Source: Planctomycetota bacterium (lineage in GTDB: Bacteria; Planctomycetota; Phycisphaerae; Phycisphaerales; UBA1924). Taken from it: a DNA stretch of 64,000 nucleotides. This document shows, piece by piece, positions 36,951-45,723 of the stretch. A model generated the notes under the pieces. It was given only the letters and a program-made list of their open reading frames with translations, was not told the origin of the DNA and searched no databases. Position 1 is the first letter of the stretch. Every line of letters begins with the position of its first letter. The DNA lies in assembly GCA_963204725.1 (NCBI GenBank), contig CAUJHH010000026.1, positions 154,829-218,828 of the forward strand, in the 5' to 3' direction. The position numbers were made by a program, and so were the translations under genes.

Positions 36951-39110
36951 TCAACCGCCGCCGCCCCCACCGCCGCCGCCCGTATCCGGGCGATCGCTGG
37001 GATTGCGCCCACCCGGATTCGGAACCGGCTTGGGCTTCTCCACCTTGGGAACCGGCACGCCCTGCCGTTCTCCTAACTTCGCCGAACGCTCCATGCGTCG
37101 ATACGTCTCAGACGCCCGCTCCGCTTCTGGCATCCGTGCAATCACCAGTCCCGAGGGGCTGCGCAGATACACCTGCTGACGATCTCCGGCGGCGAGCCCC
37201 ATGGGGCCCGCTTCCGGCGTCACGGGCACACTGGCTGTCGACAAGTACACCGCATCAATCGCGGCCTCGCGATCCTTGGGACCAGGGACGCTGTTCGGAG
37301 GCAGCTGGGCTTGAGCTTGCTCAGACGGCTGCGCGACCTCGGAGGGCCTGGTGGCACTGATCCCGCCCTTCCCCGACCCGCCGAAGCCCTCTCGCTCGCC
37401 CTGGGGCGATTCTGAGAAGCCTGGACGCTGAGCCGGGGCCAGCGCGATCTGGGTCTCGTCAAAGATCGGCATGAGTTCTGGAGCCGGGAGACGAAGCTTC
37501 GCTTCGAGCGGGTCGCCCGGCGTCAGACTCGCGGAGCCGACTCGCCAATACCCGTAGTAGAACTCGAAGATCGAGGCGGATGCCCGCATCCCGCCGATCG
37601 CATCCGAAACGCTCGCGCTTGTGACGAAGTACGTCCGCATCGGGTCGAGCGTGACGGGCGGCGTCCATTCGGTCCACCCGCTCGCCAGGGTCGGAGACTC
37701 CGCCATTGCTCGCTGGTTCTCGGGCAACGAAAGCGCGTTGCCGAAAGCCGGGTTGTTGATCAGCACGCGAACGCGATAGCGGTAGGTCTCGCCCCGCGCC
37801 ACGGTGATGTCATGGCCCCAAACCTTGAGGTCGGGAGTCTCCAGTAGTGTCGGAGCGATCTGAGGGCCACGGGTGGTCTGCGTGCCTGTCGGATCGGTTG
37901 GCTCAACGCCCATGGCGACGAGTTCTGACTGCTTGGAGTCTCGATCCCTCTTGGCCGAATCGATCTGCCGCTGCACTTGCGCCTTGGTCAGCCGCTTGGT
38001 ATCCGGGCCGGTGCTGGGACGGCTCGGCTCGCGCCCCCCGCCACCGCCGACCGCTGCGCCGCCCTTGCCGCCTCCGCCGCCCCCACCGCCATCGGGTGGC
38101 GGCTGCGATGGGGCGAGTGATGTGGGCGCGGACGCGAGCTCGGATTCGAGCGATGCAAGCCGGACTTCAATCTCCGCGATCTGCTCATTGATTCGGTCGA
38201 TCTTGGCGCGGCGCTCGTCGAGCTCCTGTCGGCGCACCGCATCGCTCGGCGGGATCCACGGTTCACCGACAAGGTATGGGAAGTAGTCGGGACGGAGCAC
38301 AGCGTCGGGCGAGACTCGTGCCTGCTCAACGGCACTGCGCAAGAGAGAAACCGTGACCCGTTTGCTGGCCGCAATCTCTCCCAAAAGGTCAACACGCCCG
38401 GGCAGCGCGCCGATGGCGACGGGCTCGCTCCACTCGCCGCCGGCTTTCGACTGAGACCGTTCGACCTGAACACCAAGAACCTCGACGCCGTCACGCCACC
38501 ATTGGATCGGGATCGGGCGAAGCTCGCCAGAGGGGCCGTCAGGATCGAGCTCAAGGGCGGCACGCAGCTGCGTGCCGCTGAAGGTCGCCTCAACGCTCAC
38601 GGACGCTTTGTCGTAGGGCTGTGCCGCTGGCACAAGCTCGTTGGCCTTCAACTCTGGATACTGCACAATCGTCGACGGATCGAGCGCTCCCTCGAACACC
38701 GCCGCAACCGGCTTCGCCGGAGTGGGCACGACGACCTCTGCGTATCGCCCGTCGGCGGCGGGCGCGATCACGCCTCCGCCGATCTTGGCCGGCTCACCGA
38801 GCGCGACCCGCACATCGGACTCGAGCAGCGGTCGTTCCGAGCCCGCCTTGAAGTCCTCGAGCAACGTGAGCTTCGGCGACTCGGGCGGCGCGGGCGTCGC
38901 GGTAAGCTGGTTCTTGAGCAGGTCCGCCGCGTTCTTCGCGGGCTCGAATGCCTTGGCGGGCGGCAACTTTCGGCCCTTGGCGTCCGGCTGGACGAGATTG
39001 GGCTGGGTGGTGAACTGCATCGCGACAACGAGGAGACACGCTGCCGAAGCGCCCGCGAGGACGATCTTCTCAACGTGCTGCTCGATCGGATTGATGCCTT
39101 TGAGCTTCAT
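36951..39110 (-). CDS. Large membrane-anchored protein of the PilM operon, unknown function
   Basis: 719 residues. Short cytoplasmic N-terminus, one membrane helix (VLAGASAACLLVVAMQF, about 16-36), then a large extracytoplasmic part. It has a predicted coiled coil (RAKIDRINEQIAEIEVRLAS), a poly-Gly/Pro linker, a beta-rich region (GETYRYRVRVLINNPAFGN, reminiscent of fibronectin-like repeats) and a C-terminus of nine consecutive glycines. Third gene of the operon after PilM and the 447-residue protein (66-bp gap). Possibly a structural or docking component. No known domain assigned. Confidence 0.75.
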   Translation of the reverse strand: MKLKGINPIEQHVEKIVLAGASAACLLVVAMQFTTQPNLVQPDAKGRKLPPAKAFEPAKNAADLLKNQLTATPAPPESPKLTLLEDFKAGSERPLLESDVRVALGEPAKIGGGVIAPAADGRYAEVVVPTPAKPVAAVFEGALDPSTIVQYPELKANELVPAAQPYDKASVSVEATFSGTQLRAALELDPDGPSGELRPIPIQWWRDGVEVLGVQVERSQSKAGGEWSEPVAIGALPGRVDLLGEIAASKRVTVSLLRSAVEQARVSPDAVLRPDYFPYLVGEPWIPPSDAVRRQELDERRAKIDRINEQIAEIEVRLASLESELASAPTSLAPSQPPPDGGGGGGGGKGGAAVGGGGGREPSRPSTGPDTKRLTKAQVQRQIDSAKRDRDSKQSELVAMGVEPTDPTGTQTTRGPQIAPTLLETPDLKVWGHDITVARGETYRYRVRVLINNPAFGNALSLPENQRAMAESPTLASGWTEWTPPVTLDPMRTYFVTSASVSDAIGGMRASASIFEFYYGYWRVGSASLTPGDPLEAKLRLPAPELMPIFDETQIALAPAQRPGFSESPQGEREGFGGSGKGGISATRPSEVAQPSEQAQAQLPPNSVPGPKDREAAIDAVYLSTASVPVTPEAGPMGLAAGDRQQVYLRSPSGLVIARMPEAERASETYRRMERSAKLGERQGVPVPKVEKPKPVPNPGGRNPSDRPDTGGGGGGGGG

Positions 39111-39176
39111 CTGGCGCTCCTGGCCTGAACTTCAAGAACGAAACTTGATGGGAACGATCTCACAAAACCAACACGC

Positions 39177-40520
39177 TTACTCGCCGCCGTCGTCTGGAAC
39201 TTCCGCCCCGAGATTGTTCGCAATCGTGGCGGGCATGAAGGGTGCGAGCCAGCTGCGAAGCCAGACCGACTCGATCCCAATCGTCGCCTTCACGACGTGG
39301 TCCGGGCCGTAGTAGTACCCGTCCTTGAGCTCCGCCCATGGATCTACGTCCTCGAGATCCAGGTCGATCACCGTCATGAAATTCGTCTGCGAGAACGCGG
39401 AGAGCACCGCCTGGAGCTCGTCGCTGGCGACGATGAGTGTGAGCTCAACAACGCGCACGTCGTACACCTTGTTGTTGTCCGCGTCGGTCTTGCGGCCGCT
39501 GACGGAGAACGACTTGTCGAGCGGCACGCCCCCCGGGAACGCGAACACCGGCTCGGGCGCGTTCGAGCTCGAACGCTCGCGTGAGGGATCGGACGGCATG
39601 GCCGAGTAGATCGGCGGATCTTTGATCAACATGCTGACAAGTCGCTTCACCGGGGCACGCTCGACCGTCAGCGGATCGCCGGATGCGTCCTCGTTCGCTC
39701 TCGCCAGCGCGCCGAGCGTGTCCTGGATGACCCAGTAGTCCCACTGGAACACGAAGCACTCGTTCAGCGTCGGCACGCCGCTCGGGCGATTGACCGGCAC
39801 GGTCGACCATCCTGCCCGTTGCTGATTCGAGTCGATGCTGAAGGCGCCAACCGACGCGTAGAAGCTGACCTCCTGCGCACGACGACGGAGCTCCCCGATT
39901 CGACGGTCCGTGAGCTGCTTCGACAGAGCCACGCTCTCTTCGGCCGTGAGCGCGCGATTCCCGTTGGCGGACATCATGCGGTCGCGGAGATCCTTTAGCG
40001 CGGACGCAACCTTCGTGGCCTCTGCCCGGTCGCCCGCGCCGACATCGTCGATCAGACGCTGATACGAAGACGGCTGGTTCTGCTCGCGATCACCGCACAG
40101 CGCGTTCATGAACGCGAAGATCTTCTGATCGATCTCACGAGCGCGACCCGAGCCGGGAAACAGCCCTTCCACCAGCGGTTTCCGATCCTTGCGGTTGAAC
40201 GCGGAGGCCTCGGCGACCACGCCCTTGACCTCTGCCAGAACGCGCTCGCGCTGTTCCTTGAACCAGGCGGTCATTGCCGCGGTCGGAACGGCCCGGAGTT
40301 CGAGCGGCTTATCACCCGGCATGGCGGCCGGAAGCGTGTAGGTGACCATGGAGTTGGTGACGTCGGTGAGCGCCTTCTTGGCCTCGGCCTCCCGCGCAAC
40401 TCGGATCTTCTTGTTCCAGCCGCTGGAGAAGACGTATCCAACCGGCATGGAGACCATGATCACGACCACAGAGATCACGATGATGATGTTCGATTTGATC
40501 CAACCCAGAATGTTCTTCAA
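39177..40520 (-). CDS. PilO-position inner-membrane protein, unknown family
   Basis: 447 residues. One N-terminal membrane helix (NIIIVISVVVIMVSMPVGYVF, about 10-30), then helical stretches (EAEAKKALTDVTNSM; KQLTDRRIGELRRRAQEVSF) and a mixed alpha/beta C-terminal region with VRVVELTLIVASDELQAVLS, the kind of ferredoxin-like strand-helix pattern seen in PilN/PilO/GspM proteins. Start codon overlaps the PilM stop (ATGA), so translation is coupled. By position and topology it is an analogue of PilO. Sequence similarity to known PilO is not evident by eye. Confidence 0.75.
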   Translation of the reverse strand: MKNILGWIKSNIIIVISVVVIMVSMPVGYVFSSGWNKKIRVAREAEAKKALTDVTNSMVTYTLPAAMPGDKPLELRAVPTAAMTAWFKEQRERVLAEVKGVVAEASAFNRKDRKPLVEGLFPGSGRAREIDQKIFAFMNALCGDREQNQPSSYQRLIDDVGAGDRAEATKVASALKDLRDRMMSANGNRALTAEESVALSKQLTDRRIGELRRRAQEVSFYASVGAFSIDSNQQRAGWSTVPVNRPSGVPTLNECFVFQWDYWVIQDTLGALARANEDASGDPLTVERAPVKRLVSMLIKDPPIYSAMPSDPSRERSSSNAPEPVFAFPGGVPLDKSFSVSGRKTDADNNKVYDVRVVELTLIVASDELQAVLSAFSQTNFMTVIDLDLEDVDPWAELKDGYYYGPDHVVKATIGIESVWLRSWLAPFMPATIANNLGAEVPDDGGE

Positions 40521-42547
40521 CGTCCGCCCTCCGCCTCGTCCGTCGCCTTCGGTGTCACAACCACCCGATACTTCACCGTGATTCTGGCCTCGTCGGGGTA
40601 TCCTGCGGGCGCGTCGGGCACGATCGGCGCAAGACTCTCAACGACCTCGTTGGCCGCGCGGAAGCTCGTCTCCTCCTGCATCGCAGCCGACGGACCGCCA
40701 CCCTCACCCACGAGCTGCATCGCGGGGCGCGTCGGCCCACCCGCGCTGACAAACCGCCGGCCGCTGCCCTCGTCCGGTCGCTCGCGCCCACCCTCGTTGA
40801 ACACGATCGCCTCGGGCGCGGTTGGCGCCGACTTCGGCTTCGCGTCGGTGAACTGCACCTCGCGAATCTCCGGAGGCACGATGATGTATGGCACATCTGC
40901 GCGATCGCGATTGCGATCGAGCCAATCACCAACCGTCGCGCGATAGAACTGCTGCACCTGTGGCTCGGGCGTCGCAAAGACGATCTCAATCTCGATGGTC
41001 GGACCCGCCGGCCCCCCTGAGCCGCTCTCGATCGGATCCGGCTCCTCGCCGCGGCGTGAGCGTCCCCGGCCCCCATCATTGGGCTGCAAGGCTGGATCAA
41101 CGACGCCGAGGTAGTCGGTCTTGTAGGAGATCATCCGAAGCGACGGACGGGCCGTGCCCGAGGACTTTGCATCCGCGGCTCGCACCATCAGCCCGAGATC
41201 GTTGGCCAGATGCGGGTAGACGCCGCGATCCTCGAGCAGCGACACGATGTTCGCCGCAGTCAGATCGGTGCCCGCTGCACCGGCGACGCCCGCCGCGCTC
41301 GCTTCCGACTTGGCCCGCGCGAGTGCGCTGATCGCATCGTCGATCTCGCGAGGCTTCGGAGAACTGGCGACCGCGTTCGAATCGAGCACAGGCCGGATCA
41401 CCATCGCGCCCGTTGCGACAACCGCAAGCCCCGCAGCGGTCGCGAACCACTTCGCCTTGCTCTTCCACATCGCCTTTCGAAGCACCGTCGTCGGCATCAG
41501 ATTGGCGTTGATCGCGTTCAGGCCGAGCCCCTGCAGCGCGCATCCATACGCCGTCGCGAGCGTCATGACGTTGTCGTTGAATATCTGAGCCCGATCTCCT
41601 TCGACGGACACCCGCTTGAATTCCTCCATGCGGTACACGTCGATCTGGAGCTGCTGCTTGAGGAACTTGCGCAGGCCCGGCAGATGGAACGTCGATCCAA
41701 GCCCGATCAATCTCGTCAGCTTCGCCTCGCGATGCAGCGACTGGTAATAGCCGACGGATCGCTGCACGTCCTGCACAAGGTCCTGGAAGACGGGCTTCAT
41801 CGACTGCATGATCTGGCGTGCGGCCTTGCTCGTGTCCGTCTCGCGCTTGACCTTCTCGGCCTTCGGATACGTGACCTTGAACGCCTCGACAAGCGCGTTC
41901 GTGAACTGGTGGCCGCCGATCGGGAACGTGCGGATCCACACTCGCCCCGACTCCGCGATCACCAGATCCGTGGACGTGGTGCCGATGTCGAGCAGTATCG
42001 TGCCCGCGGTTTCCTCCGTGAACGAGAGGTCGTACGCGAGCGCGTTGTACGCCGCGACGGGACCGAGCGTGACGATCTGCGGCACGATCCCGACGTCGGC
42101 GAGCATGTCCAGCCGCTCGCGGATTCGATCCTTGGTGATCGCAAAGATGCCGACTTCGACATCGGGCGAGTCAGGGCTCACGAATGTCTGGAAGTCCCAC
42201 TCCACATCCTCGAGCGGGAACGGAATCTGCTGCACCGCCTCGAACTTGACGATATCGGGAACCTTCTTTGGTTCGACGGGGGGGAGCTTCGCGAAGCGGG
42301 CAAAGCCCGCGTGCCCGGGAACACTCACCGAAATGGTCGCTCCCGAGAGATCGAACTGGTTCATCAGCGCACCGAGCGCCACGCGGATCGCGTCGCTCTG
42401 ATCCAAATCGGGGGTCGACAGCACCTTGGCGTGCGGCACGATCGCGAAGTCCACGACCCGCACACCCGTTCCGTCCGACTCGAGCTTGATCGCCTTGATG
42501 GCGCCCGATCCAACCTCGATGCCCCAGCTCACGTTCGAAGAAGGCAT
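40517..42547 (-). CDS. pilM: PilM-like actin-fold protein with C-terminal membrane extension
   Basis: 676 residues; ATG at 42547 preceded by GGAGGT. The N-terminal ~340 residues are a PilM-type actin-like ATPase: WGIEVGSGAIKAIKL (phosphate 1), VGIFAITKDRI, TILLDIGTTSTDLVIAESG (phosphate 2) and LIGLGSTFHLPGLRKFL (adenosine). Unusually, a membrane helix follows (WFATAAGLAVVATGAMVI, about 365-385) and then ~290 residues with an alpha/beta segment (TIEIEIVFATPEPQVQQFY), so PilM appears fused to a PilN-like part. Classical PilM is ~350 residues and cytosolic. First gene of a three-gene operon. Confidence 0.85.
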   Translation of the reverse strand: MPSSNVSWGIEVGSGAIKAIKLESDGTGVRVVDFAIVPHAKVLSTPDLDQSDAIRVALGALMNQFDLSGATISVSVPGHAGFARFAKLPPVEPKKVPDIVKFEAVQQIPFPLEDVEWDFQTFVSPDSPDVEVGIFAITKDRIRERLDMLADVGIVPQIVTLGPVAAYNALAYDLSFTEETAGTILLDIGTTSTDLVIAESGRVWIRTFPIGGHQFTNALVEAFKVTYPKAEKVKRETDTSKAARQIMQSMKPVFQDLVQDVQRSVGYYQSLHREAKLTRLIGLGSTFHLPGLRKFLKQQLQIDVYRMEEFKRVSVEGDRAQIFNDNVMTLATAYGCALQGLGLNAINANLMPTTVLRKAMWKSKAKWFATAAGLAVVATGAMVIRPVLDSNAVASSPKPREIDDAISALARAKSEASAAGVAGAAGTDLTAANIVSLLEDRGVYPHLANDLGLMVRAADAKSSGTARPSLRMISYKTDYLGVVDPALQPNDGGRGRSRRGEEPDPIESGSGGPAGPTIEIEIVFATPEPQVQQFYRATVGDWLDRNRDRADVPYIIVPPEIREVQFTDAKPKSAPTAPEAIVFNEGGRERPDEGSGRRFVSAGGPTRPAMQLVGEGGGPSAAMQEETSFRAANEVVESLAPIVPDAPAGYPDEARITVKYRVVVTPKATDEAEGGR

Positions 42548-42806
42548 ATCCGAACCTCCGACAAGGGCCATCGGGCGCCCGAGTCATCCAGTATTCCAAC
42601 CGACCCGACGCCGTCCCGATCTTGAAGACGCGCGGGGTGGCGATGGTACACCGCAAGCCCCCCAATCACAAAGACCAGCCGGCTCACATGCGTCCACCAA
42701 CCGAACCGATCGCGAGCGCGATCTACCCTTCACATACGATCCCCGTGGCCAAGGGGATGCCCGGCAAAGACCCCATCCGCCACCGGTGACAACCCAGTGA
42801 CGATCT

Positions 42807-43115
42807 CTACGAGGAGAGGCGAGAATCGTGCGATTCTCTGAGCACACTCCCGAGTGCGACGACCAGAACAATCGCCGCCACAATCCACCATCGGTCCACT
42901 CCCACCTTCAGAGGTGTCCACGATGCGGGAAGCACCCATGCAACCAGGTGATACCCGAGGCCGGTGAGCGCGAACCCGACTCCAACTCGCCACCACGCGC
43001 CGCGAACAGCACCCGACTTGCGTGAAAGCCGCCGCCTTCCGGCAACGACCAACGCCAGCCCCGTGGTGGCCAGAACGACACCGATGACCGCCTGCGCGGC
43101 TTGGATTGGCGTCAT
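42807..43115 (-). CDS. Small hydrophobic membrane protein
   Basis: 102 residues, starting 3 nt after the stop of the Memo-like gene, so probably co-translated. Three predicted membrane helices (AVIGVVLATTGLALVVAG; VGVGFALTGLGYHLVAWVL; WWIVAAIVLVVALGSVL) with a basic loop between the first two. No family recognised. Confidence 0.75.
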   Translation of the reverse strand: MTPIQAAQAVIGVVLATTGLALVVAGRRRLSRKSGAVRGAWWRVGVGFALTGLGYHLVAWVLPASWTPLKVGVDRWWIVAAIVLVVALGSVLRESHDSRLSS

Positions 43116-43118
43116 GGC

Positions 43119-44465
43119 TCAGGCCATCGTCATCGAGACCGACGACACCATGCCCACACCCTGAGGGTCCATCGCGGCGGCATAGTGCATGATCTCCACT
43201 GTCTCCGGTTCGGCAATCTGGAGTGCCGCGACCAAGTTCCCGGTGGAGCACCATCGGGTCGGGTTCTGTTGCCAGGCCATCGCTGCGACGAGGTCCTCCG
43301 GCTTCTTCTGACGCAACAGTTCCAGCATCTCCCGGTCGTGCTGGAACACACGGTTGCGGAAAGCCACCGCCTCGGACTCGTCGCCTCCGAGTTTCTGCTG
43401 ATCCCCGAATGCGGGTCCTACGTGGCTGAGGTCCGCCGAACTGACAATCAGGGTCTTGCCGGGGAGATCCGCGAGGATTGTCCGCATCGCTTCAACGAAA
43501 GGAGCGAGTGCGACGCCATTTCCGTCGTAGGACTCACCATTGTTGACACTGGGGTCGTGAACCAGGATTCCGACCACCTTACAGAACTTTCCGTCGTCGC
43601 CGGTGCCCAGGCAGTGCTGGATCCACGGGATCTGGAGCTCGATTGAGTGCTCTCGCTCGTGGTCGAATCGGTTCGCAAACACCTGATCTCCCAGGTGTTT
43701 ACGCAAACCCGCGACGATCTGGCCGTCGACTTCGCACGTGCCCAGTGGGCTCTGGAAGCCCTTGTCGCACGCCGTGATCCCCGTCCCAAGCCCGAAGTGG
43801 TTGGTGCCCAGAATGATCACGCGATCGGGACGATCGACGACTCGCATCCTTCCCCATATGTTCGCGTAATTGACCCACCCACGGCCGTAGTCCACGTGCG
43901 GAGCCACAACCGCTTTCGGAAGAGCATCAAACGACGGATTCGGAGCGGATTCCAGAGCCTTGGCCATCCACTGGTCCATGATGGCCCGCAGCTTGGCAGG
44001 CCCTTGCTCTGCCCGCTGCTCATCCGTTGCCTCTTCTCCAAGCTCTTGATTGACAAGCGCATCCGCGAACGCGGCGGTCGACGCAGGTGGGAGCGTTGGC
44101 GCCGAATCGAACTCCTCGTGCATCTTGTCGAGCATGCGCTCGAACGTTGGCCCGAACAGCAGTCCGGCATCGTCCAACTGTGCCACCAACTGCTCGAGAA
44201 TCGGGCGCGTCAGCCCCTTCCCCACTTGCGATGCAATTTCGTCTACCGAACGCTTTCCGTCCATCATCGGAAGGATGAGCTGGGCCGCCGGCATCGTGAA
44301 AACGACCTTCTGGGAGATCTGCCTCGCGTCGGCCAGGCCGAGCACCTGCTGCTCTCCCATTTGTGCGGGGAATCCGCGCACCGGTCGGAGCTTGGGCTTC
44401 ATGTGGTGGTCCATGGTCGCGTCGAAGGGCGGGATGGGGTTCTGTGAGGGCTCGGTGTTGCTCAT
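43119..44465 (-). CDS. Memo-like (AmmeMemoRadiSam protein B) with N-terminal extension
   Basis: 448 residues from ATG 44465. The C-terminal ~270 residues match the Memo family: AVVAPHVDYGRGW (metal His), VIILGTNHFGLGTG, EHSIELQIPWIQHCLG and TLIVSSADLSHVGP. Memo proteins are related to extradiol dioxygenases. The N-terminal ~150 residues form a separate region whose pattern (LILPMMDGKRSVDEIASQVG, then LEQLVAQLDDAGLLFG) looks like a PqqD-type winged helix. The usual AmmeMemoRadiSam partners (AMMECR1 and the radical SAM protein) are not nearby. Function is unknown at family level. Confidence 0.85.
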   Translation of the reverse strand: MSNTEPSQNPIPPFDATMDHHMKPKLRPVRGFPAQMGEQQVLGLADARQISQKVVFTMPAAQLILPMMDGKRSVDEIASQVGKGLTRPILEQLVAQLDDAGLLFGPTFERMLDKMHEEFDSAPTLPPASTAAFADALVNQELGEEATDEQRAEQGPAKLRAIMDQWMAKALESAPNPSFDALPKAVVAPHVDYGRGWVNYANIWGRMRVVDRPDRVIILGTNHFGLGTGITACDKGFQSPLGTCEVDGQIVAGLRKHLGDQVFANRFDHEREHSIELQIPWIQHCLGTGDDGKFCKVVGILVHDPSVNNGESYDGNGVALAPFVEAMRTILADLPGKTLIVSSADLSHVGPAFGDQQKLGGDESEAVAFRNRVFQHDREMLELLRQKKPEDLVAAMAWQQNPTRWCSTGNLVAALQIAEPETVEIMHYAAAMDPQGVGMVSSVSMTMA

Positions 44466-44615
44466 GCGGCTCAATCCTAGGAAGGGCCGATCCCACTTCC
44501 GAGTTCCTGTGAACGGCCCAGCCGCAACACTTGGACCTCCGGAGTCGGCGCGCTAGACTCTTGGCCCTGCTCGGAGCCCTCGCTCCGACGCAACGCACGT
44601 TCAACGAGGCATGCC

Positions 44616-44930
44616 ATGACGACGTTCAAGCCCGGTCAACAGGTCAAGTGCACGATCACCGCCTTGCCCAAGACCGATGACCAGACATCGACCATCGAAC
44701 GCCTGATGCGTCGCGACGCCGATTCCAAGCGTGCACTGAAGAAGGGCCATCGCCGTCGTCAGCAGCAGATGGTCGTCTACAACCGCGGCAACCGCGACTG
44801 GTACAAGCGCGAGAAGTGCGGCAAGATCGTTCGTGTCTTCCAGGGCGCGACCTGGTCCATGCCCTACACGCTCGACCTTTCCCACGATCTCGCCGCGGTC
44901 TCCGGTTTCGTCAAGATCGAAGCGGCCTGA
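44616..44930 (+). CDS. Small basic hypothetical protein
   Basis: 104 residues. Very basic middle (LMRRDADSKRALKKGHRRRQ) followed by NRGNRDWYKREKCGKIVRVFQGATW. The sequence suggests a small beta-barrel or nucleic-acid-binding protein, but no domain is assigned. Divergent from the Memo-like gene and 43 bp upstream of the CusF-like lipoprotein. Confidence 0.75.
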   Translation: MTTFKPGQQVKCTITALPKTDDQTSTIERLMRRDADSKRALKKGHRRRQQQMVVYNRGNRDWYKREKCGKIVRVFQGATWSMPYTLDLSHDLAAVSGFVKIEAA

Positions 44931-44973
44931 CCGGCTCGCTCGCTCCGGCTGCGGTCGGTGCAGGAGTCCTCAC

Positions 44974-45456
44974 ATGAATCCGACTCTACGAGCCGCTGCC
45001 ATTGCTGCGGCTGCCTTCTTTGCGCTCACATCATGCAAGAAGGGTTTGCCGAGCCAGACCTCGCCACCCACTCAAACAGCCGGTGCGGTCGCGACCGAAA
45101 TCACGAACACTTATCGTGTGCGCGGCATCGTTGAGTCGCTCCCCGAGGCGGGCAAACCAGCGTCGGAACTCATGATCAGGCACGAGGCCATCAACGACTT
45201 CGTTGACGGCCGAGGCGATGTGGTCGGCATGAACGCGATGACAATGCCGTTCCCGGCGATCGCACCGAGCGTCGCCCTCGACGGTCTTGCGGTCGGAGAC
45301 AAGATCGCCTTTGAATTCTCCAACACATGGTCCGGGCCCGAGAGTGCCCGGCGGCCCGGCTGGACCATCATCTCGGTCGAGAAGCTCCCGCCTGAGACCG
45401 AACTCACCTTCGCCAAGAAGAGCACCCCCCCATCGAAGCCGAGCGAACCCCGCTGA
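44974..45456 (+). CDS. CusF-like copper-binding lipoprotein
   Basis: 160 residues. ATG preceded by CAGGAG. Lipoprotein signal with lipobox ALTSC (acylated C21). The mature region fits the CusF/Cu-binding family: YRVRGIVESLPEAGK, then MIRHEAINDF, MNAMTMPFPAIAPS (the MTMPF segment carries the Met ligands) and LDGLAVGDKIAFEF. Likely binds Cu(I)/Ag(I) in the periplasm. CusF is normally linked to a CusABC efflux pump; none is in this window. The C-terminus is a Pro/Ser-rich tail. Confidence 0.85.
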   Translation: MNPTLRAAAIAAAAFFALTSCKKGLPSQTSPPTQTAGAVATEITNTYRVRGIVESLPEAGKPASELMIRHEAINDFVDGRGDVVGMNAMTMPFPAIAPSVALDGLAVGDKIAFEFSNTWSGPESARRPGWTIISVEKLPPETELTFAKKSTPPSKPSEPR

Positions 45457-45723
45457 TGGCGCGCGGATCGGGGCCACACAACTGGATTCCATTGCCCGAG
45501 TTGGCTTCGACCCCAAAAACAAACCCGGCACTCAGCCAAAGGCCAAGCGCCGGGTCTCGTGGGGGTCTGGGTTGAATGTCGCGAGCGATGACCGCGTCCG
45601 ACACCGTTCCTTTCGAGCGATCGGTAGGCGTGGTTCCGGCCTTTCCTGAGGAATTCTCCCCCGGCGATGGATTACGGAGTTTCCCCTAGATTGACACTGT
45701 GGATGCCCGTCTCGCCCCCTGAC
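45457..45723. other. Convergent intergenic region with a terminator
   Basis: Gap between the CusF-like gene (+) and the uracil-DNA glycosylase gene (-). It contains the minus-strand terminator at 45514-45555. Nothing else supported. Confidence 0.5.
45514..45555 (-). terminator. Intrinsic terminator, minus strand
   Basis: Outer stem ACCCGGC/GCCGGGT (45523-45529 with 45549-45555), with a further inner GGCC/GGCT pairing possible. On the minus strand it is followed by TTGTTTTTG, the same tail as the terminator at 11995-12032. It serves the uracil-DNA glycosylase gene. Confidence 0.75.
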
